Positions 1-8,500 of a stretch of DNA of 33,456 nucleotides are shown one piece after another (position 1 is the stretch's first letter; each line of letters opens with the position of its first letter). The translations under genes and the position numbers were made by a program. A model generated the notes under the pieces. It saw nothing but the letters and a program-made list of their open reading frames with translations. It was not told the DNA's origin and did not search any database. This stretch comes from a virus. The DNA lies in IMG/VR virus record IMGVR_UViG_3300002053_000040, positions 1 through 33,456 of that record. One strand, given 5' to 3'.

Positions 1-2
1 CG

Positions 3-3000
3 CGCGAAGAGCCGGTGCCGGTCGGGACGAAACAGAAGAGCGGAGCGTTCGAAGCGGAGCTACATCATGGCACCGATGCTGCGCCATTTCGCAAGTTCGA
101 TAAAACGAAGATCGGAACGAACCGGGATGAAGGGCATCTGGGGCACGCAGCGTACTTCTCTACCGACCCGAACATCTCGCGGAGCAACAAGACGCATATC
201 AAGGCGCAGGTTCGATTGAAAAAACCGTTGCGGATATCTTATCCAAAGTGGGAGGCAGACAAATCGAAGCTGGCGAGCGAAGCGCTGGGGTTGCCCGAAA
301 CACTCAGCGGCAAGGCGCTATCGGATGCGGCGAAGAAACGCGGATACGACGGAATAATTCTGGACTACTCACCGGTCGGTTATCACCATCAAGAGGTCGC
401 GGTGTTCGATCCCGGCAAGGCGAAGATCACCGAAGCGGCAAAGAAGAGCCTGCCGAATTATTTTATCAAAGCGTTGCCGCATAGGTACAAGCGTCGATGG
501 AAAAACGCGAAGGGGGAATGGGAATACGAATACGAAGAGCCGAAGCGTACGACAGGTCGGACGGGCGCAGTACAGATCAGCGAACGGGATATTCACCGAA
601 CGGTGAATCGAATTCTCGCTAAGATAAAATGGACGAAAGACGGTCGCGGAATGATCGATCCGAAAAAGGCCGCGAACGAAGATAGCGATTTCGTCGGTAG
701 GGTCGAGGTGCGGCGACCGAACGGAATGAAGTTGCGGGCACCGGTTACTGCGCGTTACGTTGGCGAAACAGCAGGGGTAAGCGGAGCCTACCTTCAAGAT
801 AGCTTTGAAGAGCGGCAGTTGCAGTATATCCGTTTGAATATTCCGGTCGGTTATCATCGTAAAGAAGATCTTGCGCAGCAGATTCGGTCGAAGCTCGCGC
901 ATGAAATGACGCATCAAAAAGATCCCCAGATTTTGCGCGGGGCAAAAGCCATTGGGAGCGGCACCGAAGCGTACAAAGAATATCGCAATCGCCCGACCGA
1001 AGTAACCGCTTCGATAAAAGAGATCAGTCGAGACTTGACCGATAAAGAAGCGGTCGGCTGGTTGCGGAAAATGTACCAGCAGTACGAAGCGGAGAAAGAA
1101 AAGAATCCGGACGCGAAGCCGCCTAGCGTTTATAAATGGGCGATGGGCAATTCGAAGATATGGGCGACAGCGGAAGACAACAAAACATACAACGATAAAA
1201 ATCGTAAACGTGTCATGCGCGCTATTTTCGATGTTGCCGAAGGGATCATGGAAGGCCGCATAAAGCCGATCGAAAAGAGCGCCCGGATTATCTCAATCGC
1301 GGAGCTACGCAAAGCGGCCGAACAGATCTACTACGGGCCGCGCGGCGGGAAGTATCTGGACCCGGAGCACAAGATCCCGTATCGCGAGCGCAAGGGGCGG
1401 GCGAAGGGCAAAGCCGAAGCGAAGGGGAGGGGCCGAAGAAAGGCGACGGAACCTACAAGCGATCCGGGTTGGAAGAAAGAGGGCGATAGCTATACCGGCT
1501 ATGGCGGGCGCGTGAAGCTGCAAAAGTACGGTAAGAAGTGGGCGATCGAAATCGACGGCAAGAGTTACCCGATGGGGCAAGCGACTTTCGATGAAGCTGA
1601 AAAGCTCTTCGCGAGTTATCAGAAAGCGCAGCAGAAAAAGATTGCGGCGGAGCGTCGGGGCGTAAAGGCCGAAGTGAAGATGCGGCAGATCGATCGGGCG
1701 AAGGGTCGGGTCGAAAGGGCGGAAGCGCGGGTTGCCGATGCTGAGAAGCGGTTGAAAGAGGTTCAGAGCCGAAAGAAGCGTGATGTTGATTTATCTACTC
1801 CCATCGAGCTTGAACCGGGCAAGCCGCAATCGTTCGAAGAAACGATACAGGCAGCGGTCAAAACCTACGGCGCGGACTTCGTTCGCGAGTCGGTTGATAA
1901 AGTAGCGCGACAGGTCGGACAACGGGCCGACGATAATCTTCGCGAGCGAGCGACGAAGGCGGCAAACGATAAACGGATTCAGGAGTTGATCGGTAAAGCC
2001 GAAGGGTTGCAGCAAGAACTTCGCCAGCGCAAAGAGGTGAAGCGGTCGGTTGTGCAACGGGTCGCAGAATCCTTGCGCAAAGATGAGTACGCTTATCAAG
2101 TCGCAACGCGGGAAGCGATGGGAGCGACTGAAGATGCGATCGAAGACCTGACGCATCTTGCGGTCGAAGCCGATAAAACTGCGAATCCATCCATGACGAA
2201 GGCAGTCGCACGGGCAGTGCTGAAAGGCGCGGCCGGGCCATTCCTGTTTGGCTTCATCGATAACTTTTTACTTTATCTAGCAGGGTCGGGAATCGATACC
2301 GCGCTGGCGACGATGGGATTCAGTGCGGCTGCGGTCGCGGGTCTGGGTAATGCCGTGAGCGATAGCATCGGGCAAGCGGCGAGCGATAGGCTTGAAGGCT
2401 TACTCGATAAAGTCGGGCTGGGTGAAGAGGAAGCTGGCGGGCTTCTCAGCGAGAAGACCGAGAAGCGGATAAAAGCAGCGTCCAGTGTGGTCGGTGTTTT
2501 CGCGGGTGCGCTGGCGGGCATGGTGCCGTTGCTGTTCGGTGTCAGTTTCGGCAAGAGCGGGCGTCTTGTGATCGGGCGGGATCTGCTCTTCAAGGGGGCG
2601 CGTCCACCGGGGTCGGGTTGGCACCCGATTCCGGGCGGTAAAAAGGGTGGATTTCGGCGCAAGGCGGCGAAAGGGTACGACTACTGGTATCCGGAAGGCC
2701 AGGGGCCAGGAAAAGTCGCACGGGGCACGGAACCGGGCAAATTTGTACCCCGTGAGTTTACCGAAGCCGAGTTCGCGGCGGGCGAGTTCGACCGAGATCC
2801 GGCGCACTGGCAATTCGTCCGATTGCCGGGGCAGACGGCAATCGTCGGCTGGACTCAGGGAGGGGTCGACCCGAAGAGCAAACACCCGGTCAAGATGGCG
2901 GGGCGGGAGCATAGGCTTTATCAGATTGTCAACGCCGAAGCCGAACCTGGATGGGCGCGGCTACGCAACGTGAATGATCCGGACGATAATCCGTTGATTC

Positions 3001-4796
3001 AGCACGAACGCGTTTATCCAGTCAAGCACGGACTGGCACCGACACGAAGGCGACCGGCCGACAAGCCGACATGGAATCCGGGGCAAGCACCGACGGGACC
3101 GAAGACGGGACCGGTGACCGGTAGCGAGAAGACGATTCCGGCTTACGCGGAAAGTACGGCGAAGAAAGGCAGCGCTTTATCGAAAGTCGAGAGCGGCGTG
3201 TATCCGATCCGCATGATTCGATATTTCGCCGAAGATGCCGACGGTGTTCCGCGCGTCAAAGAGCGATGGGCGATGGCGATGCCCGATGCGGACAAGGTTA
3301 AGTTGATAAAAGAGTTCGCGCCGATGGTCCGCAAGGTCGCGCGGCAGACGATAAAATCATTCGGTATCGAGAAGACCAGCGAGACGGAAGCCGATTTGCA
3401 GAGTGCGGCGATGGAAGGGCTGTTGCACGCCATCGATCAGTATCCGGGCGGAGTTTCGTTCGCGAAGCACGCGAAGTTTTTATCTGATCAAGAGGCGCGG
3501 TTGCACGCGGCACGCGAGTTCGCGGGTGGGATGGCAATGCCGAAGCGGCACGCGCGGTTGATCCGGGGCTTCATCGCGGCACGCGCGGAAGCGGCTCGCA
3601 TTTACGAAACCGATAAACCGACAGCGGAGCAGACCGCACAGGTTTGGAAGTTGCACAAGCGGGATATTCACGAAGGGCTGATCACTGGAAAGAATCAGCC
3701 GTTGCCGATGGGCCGGTACGATCTGGTTGCGGGCGATATAAAAGAGCGAGGCAAAGAGCAACCCGGCAAGGTCGAATGGGCAGAGCACCTGGGAGCTTTT
3801 ATCGACGGGCAGGCGAAAGAAGAGGGCACCGACTTTTTCGATCGCGGAATGGGATTGTATGAAGGACACGGTGTCGCGGGTGTCGGCATGTCGGAGCACG
3901 AAAAGATAATCGTGCGGCACGATCTCGATCCCATTCTCGCAGACATGCGAGCTTACAAATGGACCGAAGGTTATCGAACTTATAAGACCGATGCGTCCGA
4001 AATTATCAAAAAGATGATCGGGCTGGATGGTGAACCCGAGTCGGCGGCGAACATCGCGAAGAATATATCGATTGAATTTTTATCGCAGAACGAATGGCGT
4101 CCGTTATCGGAACGGGCGATGCGCCGGATGGTGCCGGTGGTATTCGAGCGAGCGGTGGCGGAGCTACGTCGGAGGGTGCTGCGTTCCGAGACGAAGGGGA
4201 TAATCGAGCGTGCGATCGGGAGAGCGATTCCCGAACAAGAGGTGAAGCGCGGGTTCCGTTGGCACGACTCATTGAAGGCACGGGCGAAAGCGTTGACGCG
4301 GGTAGAGATTCAGGCATGGCGGCATCGACAGCGAGAGATCTTGAAGCGAGCCGAACAGGTAGCGATACGGGATGGTGATCAGGAAAGAGCCGCTGCAATG
4401 CGGACTGCGCATGACAGGATAAAAACTATCGGAATCAAGCGAGCGAGAATGCTGGCGGCGGAGTTCATGTTGCGCACTGCGCCAGCGAGTGCCGAGTGGT
4501 TCCGAACAGCCGAACCTTTGCCGGTCGAGATCCCGAAGGGTGCGGCGCACTCAGCAATTATCGTTACGCGTACGCATCCGGTAACCGGAGCGCAACAGAA
4601 GATTCGCGTTCACAGCTTATCCGATTTGCGGTTGCGCAAGTCGGAGGTTTTCGGATCGGTGCCCGATATCGAAGTTATCCAGATGATCGCGCATTACCCG
4701 CTGTTATCGAAACTTGTATTCGGTAGCGATGACCCGGCGGCACTGGCTCCCACGTTGGATCGGGAAGTCGTTCTCGAATTGATGGGCTTGCTTTGA
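3..4796 (+). CDS. Giant polyvalent protein: ART-like + HEMTH zincin + sigma-70-like domains (5' end outside window)
   Basis: Partial: the frame is open to the left edge, so the GTG at 15 is probably internal. Residues are counted from that GTG. Residues 17-130 resemble an ADP-ribosyltransferase of the ART-PolyVal type: HHGT at 17-20, YFST at 47-50, and a QEVAVF segment with the likely catalytic Glu at 127. Residues 290-335 carry HEMTH (296-300) with a downstream RPTEV Glu at 329, the pattern of a zinc metallopeptidase. A GPRGGKY..DP motif lies near 441. Hydrophobic stretches at about 741-778 and 823-846 could span or penetrate a membrane. Residues about 1090-1390 resemble sigma-70: a region 2-like core (DLQSAAMEGLLHAIDQY, 1127-1143), a region 3-like segment (MPKRHARLIRGF) and a region 4-like C-terminal part. 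By family knowledge such proteins are injected with phage DNA. Injection and all activities here are inferred. The stop overlaps the TTG start of the next gene. Confidence 0.8.
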   Translation, partial: REEPVPVGTKQKSGAFEAELHHGTDAAPFRKFDKTKIGTNRDEGHLGHAAYFSTDPNISRSNKTHIKAQVRLKKPLRISYPKWEADKSKLASEALGLPETLSGKALSDAAKKRGYDGIILDYSPVGYHHQEVAVFDPGKAKITEAAKKSLPNYFIKALPHRYKRRWKNAKGEWEYEYEEPKRTTGRTGAVQISERDIHRTVNRILAKIKWTKDGRGMIDPKKAANEDSDFVGRVEVRRPNGMKLRAPVTARYVGETAGVSGAYLQDSFEERQLQYIRLNIPVGYHRKEDLAQQIRSKLAHEMTHQKDPQILRGAKAIGSGTEAYKEYRNRPTEVTASIKEISRDLTDKEAVGWLRKMYQQYEAEKEKNPDAKPPSVYKWAMGNSKIWATAEDNKTYNDKNRKRVMRAIFDVAEGIMEGRIKPIEKSARIISIAELRKAAEQIYYGPRGGKYLDPEHKIPYRERKGRAKGKAEAKGRGRRKATEPTSDPGWKKEGDSYTGYGGRVKLQKYGKKWAIEIDGKSYPMGQATFDEAEKLFASYQKAQQKKIAAERRGVKAEVKMRQIDRAKGRVERAEARVADAEKRLKEVQSRKKRDVDLSTPIELEPGKPQSFEETIQAAVKTYGADFVRESVDKVARQVGQRADDNLRERATKAANDKRIQELIGKAEGLQQELRQRKEVKRSVVQRVAESLRKDEYAYQVATREAMGATEDAIEDLTHLAVEADKTANPSMTKAVARAVLKGAAGPFLFGFIDNFLLYLAGSGIDTALATMGFSAAAVAGLGNAVSDSIGQAASDRLEGLLDKVGLGEEEAGGLLSEKTEKRIKAASSVVGVFAGALAGMVPLLFGVSFGKSGRLVIGRDLLFKGARPPGSGWHPIPGGKKGGFRRKAAKGYDYWYPEGQGPGKVARGTEPGKFVPREFTEAEFAAGEFDRDPAHWQFVRLPGQTAIVGWTQGGVDPKSKHPVKMAGREHRLYQIVNAEAEPGWARLRNVNDPDDNPLIQHERVYPVKHGLAPTRRRPADKPTWNPGQAPTGPKTGPVTGSEKTIPAYAESTAKKGSALSKVESGVYPIRMIRYFAEDADGVPRVKERWAMAMPDADKVKLIKEFAPMVRKVARQTIKSFGIEKTSETEADLQSAAMEGLLHAIDQYPGGVSFAKHAKFLSDQEARLHAAREFAGGMAMPKRHARLIRGFIAARAEAARIYETDKPTAEQTAQVWKLHKRDIHEGLITGKNQPLPMGRYDLVAGDIKERGKEQPGKVEWAEHLGAFIDGQAKEEGTDFFDRGMGLYEGHGVAGVGMSEHEKIIVRHDLDPILADMRAYKWTEGYRTYKTDASEIIKKMIGLDGEPESAANIAKNISIEFLSQNEWRPLSERAMRRMVPVVFERAVAELRRRVLRSETKGIIERAIGRAIPEQEVKRGFRWHDSLKARAKALTRVEIQAWRHRQREILKRAEQVAIRDGDQERAAAMRTAHDRIKTIGIKRARMLAAEFMLRTAPASAEWFRTAEPLPVEIPKGAAHSAIIVTRTHPVTGAQQKIRVHSLSDLRLRKSEVFGSVPDIEVIQMIAHYPLLSKLVFGSDDPAALAPTLDREVVLELMGLL

Positions 4797-4993
4797 GTGA
4801 AGATAAAAGAGAATTGAAGTGGGCGCGTTTCGGCGAACTGGTTTTCGTCCAATGCCCCGAATGCGGTTTCAAGGCTGCGCTCGATCACGATATCGCGGAA
4901 GACGGCACGGTGACGCCATCGCTCGTTTGCCCGAACCAGAATTGCGACTTCCATGAATTCGTGAAGCTGAGAGACTGGCGACCGCCTACATGA
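4793..4993 (+). CDS. Small zinc-ribbon protein
   Basis: A 66-residue protein starting at a TTG whose last two bases belong to the TGA stop of the giant gene upstream (TTGA overlap), which suggests translational coupling. It has a CPEC pair near the N-terminal third and a second pair, CPNQNC, about 25 residues later. Together these could hold one zinc ion in a zinc-ribbon fold. The rest is hydrophilic, with no membrane segment. Its function is unknown. Mini zinc ribbons can bind nucleic acid or protein, but nothing here decides which. It is the first of three CxxC-type small proteins beside the two polyvalent genes. Confidence 0.7.
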   Translation: MSEDKRELKWARFGELVFVQCPECGFKAALDHDIAEDGTVTPSLVCPNQNCDFHEFVKLRDWRPPT

Positions 4994-5205
4994 TAAAAAC
5001 TATCATCAAGAGCTTGAAATGGTGGCGCGGTTATATTCGCTCGCTTGCTCGGTTTTGCCCGGAGTGCAATAGCGATGCTCCGGAGTTGTACTCTTGTCCT
5101 GTTTGCAGGTATTATCGCGGGGAATGGCCCCCGTCGGAATTGACGCAGTCGGTATGGTGGTTGCGGTTTCTCAAAAAACTAGAGGATGATTATGCCGATC
5201 AGTAA
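4990..5205 (+). CDS. Small zinc-ribbon protein with aromatic flanks
   Basis: A 71-residue protein whose ATG overlaps the preceding TGA (ATGA). It contains CPEC and CPVC pairs about ten residues apart, consistent with a compact zinc ribbon. A basic, Trp-rich N-terminus (KWWRGYIRSLARF) precedes the ribbon, and an aromatic segment (SVWWLRFLKKL) follows it. The Trp/Arg-rich ends could bind a membrane surface, nucleic acid or a partner protein; this is speculation. I do not recognise the family. Tight coupling to both neighbours suggests that it is made together with the giant proteins. Confidence 0.65.
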   Translation: MIKTIIKSLKWWRGYIRSLARFCPECNSDAPELYSCPVCRYYRGEWPPSELTQSVWWLRFLKKLEDDYADQ

Positions 5206-5503
5206 GCACCGAATAGGTCGTGTACCAGTTACCGGCCCGCTCGTTCGCGCATTCGATGTCGAATGGGATGAAGCGAACAAAGTGCCGTTGATAAAAAACG
5301 AAGATCCGGAGAATGGCCCGAACGATGCGGAGCGGCGTGCGATTTACGAGCATTTTCAATCGCCTCTGATTCGTCTGGGCGGGGGGCAGGATGAAAAGGG
5401 GATACTGTACGATTCGCAGATCACTCTTGAACCCGGTTCGCTCGATCACTTTAGCTCGGCGGTTTATCAGATACCCCGACCCTTTATGAGAATGCCGTCA
5501 TGA
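5192..5503 (+). CDS. Hypothetical small protein between the two polyvalent genes
   Basis: About 103 residues, soluble-looking and unrecognised. Two in-frame ATG codons exist at 5186 and 5192. I prefer 5192, because AGAGG at 5181-5185 then lies 6 bases upstream, whereas it would abut the earlier ATG. The start lies inside the end of the preceding gene, and the stop TGA overlaps the ATG of the 2196-residue gene, so the whole 4.8-5.5 kb set looks translationally coupled. The sequence is acidic in the middle and proline-rich at the C-terminus (YQIPRPFMRMP). No domain is visible. Confidence 0.65.
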   Translation: MPISKHRIGRVPVTGPLVRAFDVEWDEANKVPLIKNEDPENGPNDAERRAIYEHFQSPLIRLGGGQDEKGILYDSQITLEPGSLDHFSSAVYQIPRPFMRMPS

Positions 5504-8500
5504 CTACCGATAACCAGCCCCGATTCATTGTTTCTCTCAAGCGTGCGTTGCAGAACACTCGCGATGCAGAGCTAGAAAAAGCCTTTATGCGAGGTCCGCT
5601 CGCGGGTGCGCATAAATACATCAAACGTGAATTCTATTTCAGCGGTGGCAAGCTGCGCTGGCGTTACTGGTATGCCGATGAGAAGAGCAAGCAAGAGGGA
5701 AAGTCACAGCATGACCCGCACGATAAACACGAGCACAAGCTGATTCAGGAACAGAAAGAGATTCATGAAAACTTGAAAGGCAAAGCGAAGCTCGCGGTCG
5801 AAGCGACTGTGAAGGCGATAAAATCGCTTTTCGGTTGGAAGGGAAAAAGCGTCGAAGATCTACCGCTCAAAGTCAGTATGCGTGCGGGATGGGCGGAAAG
5901 GCACCACGAACCGTACATTCAGAAAGAGGCGCAGACGGGGGAAGGTTCGCGTTCGCCGAATGCGCGGGTGATGAAGGGACTGGAATTGATTCCCGATCAT
6001 CTGAAGGAACTGATTGTAGATGTTGGCGGGAAAACAGCGATCACGTCGTTTGATCTATCGAACGTCGATGAAGATACTTACCTCAAAACGAATCCGGGTG
6101 TTGCGGCGTACGTCGATCCGTTGACCGGCGCAACAGTTATCGGGGAAGGCTCGATTCGCACTCCGCTCGGTGAAGCTCGCTACGGCAAAGCGCTCACTTG
6201 GACAGAAGCGGTAACGTGCCATGAATTCGCGCATCACGTTCATCGGGTGTTAGAGCATACGCAGAAAGAAGTGATAAGAAGCTGGCAGAATCTCAGTCAA
6301 ACCGAGAGCAATAACCGCATCACGGAATACGCGAATAAGAACTGGAAAGAGGATTTCGCGGAGACGTTCAGTTGCGCGCTCACGCACCCGAAAGAACTCG
6401 CGTTATCGTGTCCGTCTCGATACGACTGGATGCGAGAGAACGTGATTACCGAGTTGCCGACACGCGCTGCCATGGAAGCTACGCCCGATGAAGATCTGTC
6501 ATGGTGGAACGAGCGACCGCTGACCCCGGCAAGTAGGGTGTTGCATCATTTGCGTAATACGCAACCGGCAAAAAAGTTTCATACATACTATTCCGAGAAC
6601 GATCAGTTTTACAGCGTCAACAAAGACGGGCGGCACGTCTACATCCGTTTCGGTCCACCCGATAAAGAGTCCGAACCGGGCTGGGAGAGGATGCCCGCGA
6701 CGATCGATCCCGAAACGATGCTGCCGCGTTACGAAGGCGGGTTGTTTACGAAGCTCCGGGGGCAAGGCGCGATAAAAGAAATTTACGATGAGCACGGGCG
6801 ACCGCTTGATGAGCGACAAGCGTATTTTTATCTGGGGCAAGATGACGAAGACGTTATCAAGCACGCGGAGATCGCGGGTGAAGGATCAACGCCCGCAGAG
6901 TACGTGAAGAAAGTCGGTGAAGGGGCGGAGACGCACGAACTTTCTTATCGAATGTACGTTGCGCTTGGTGCGAACTTCAAAGATGCGACTCTCGAAAAGG
7001 AACGGCAGCGAGTCGCGAAAGCGGAAAAGGGAAAAAAGAATCCGGCGTTGAAGCGGCATCAATGGGCACCGATCGAGATATCGCCCGAAGAGTTCATGGC
7101 GAAGAGCGGCACGTTCAAATTCGGCAATGTGAAAGAAGCGGCAGATCAGCGATGGGTGCTGAAGAATCGGGATGGTACTACGCGCACCTATTACGATCCG
7201 ATCGCGGGCAAACAAAAGCCGGTGCTCGGTGTGCGCGTGTACGAGCAAATGAATCCCGATGGATCGTTTACGCGCATTCGGGTAAACGAGACTCCCGAAT
7301 TCTCTGCGGGTGAGACGATAAAAGCACCGCAGAAAATTCCCATGAAAGATCCCGAAACGGGGGAAAGGTATTTTCGAACGGTCTGGAAAAACTACGCGTT
7401 GCAGCCGGGCGATCCGACCGATCCCGATGATCTGGCGAAGATGTTCAATACGACGGCTGAGAGTCTGCTCGAAGCGAATCACAAATTCGGCAAGGGGCAG
7501 ATCATGGACCCGATCGTGTCGGCGCTTATCAACCCGTCGAAAAAGATGATAAATAGCGCGGCCGATCTGCAAGAGTTGATGCGGGTAGCGGCAGAAGCAG
7601 ATCCGCCGCGTCGAACCTGGGTAAGCATCATGGGCGGGGGTGATTATATCGGAGAGCAGGCGGTCGGGCATATTCAGCTTGAATGGGATGGCGTAGGCCC
7701 GCCGAAAGTGGTCGGTGACTATTGGGCGAAAAAGCTCGGCAAGGATGAGATAAGGGTCGATGAACTGCTTGGCTCGAATAACGAGATCAAACTTGAGCGA
7801 GTGAGAGAGCGCAAGCCGAAAAAGAAGCCGATAGTTCCCGGTTCGACTGTTTGGGTGATTGACCCGAAAGCGAAGCGGCGCGTGATGGCGACATTTTATC
7901 GGCGCAGAAAGGATGAAGAGGGTAAAGAAGTTTTCGAAGTCAACGTCTTACCGAACCAAGGTGCGGGGCTGACGAAAACGATCGTCGCTGTCAACCCGAA
8001 AGAAGTCACACCGCTGACCGAAGCGGAGATTCCCGGCAAGCCGGGACGTGTGCGTCGATTGGTTCAGCCGTTAGAACATGACGTATTGCTGTATGCCGAT
8101 GAAGTCGCACCGGGTTCCGGTCCATCGAATACCAGCGGTGTGATAAAAATTCTGTTGCCGAAAGACGGTAGCGTGAACAAAGAAGAGATTCTGCGCGTGC
8201 GGGGTGTTCAGGAAACCGAACCCGATCCCGACCAGCGAGGGATGCAGCTTACTCTCGATATAGCGCAGCTACCGCGAATGCGTGAGCATTTGGGCGGCTT
8301 TGTGATGGATAGTCGCGTTACTTCCATGCTCGATGAAGCGGTGCGCATGGAGCGGTTGAAGAAAGAGTATCAGGAGAAAGCCGACGTTATATCGGAAAAG
8401 GATCTGGTCGATGACGCTGGTTTTATCAGACCCGATGGTTTGTTGAAAGGGCTGATCTCTGGGGGTGAAGGTTTAATCCCGGCAGAGCATCAACTTCGCG

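Noticed and set aside
6886-7671. Long reverse-strand open frame (261 codons)
   Set aside because: It lies wholly within the helicase polyvalent gene, shows no recognisable domain or ribosome site, and is rich in Arg/Ser/Leu/Phe as expected from the complement of codon-biased + strand genes.
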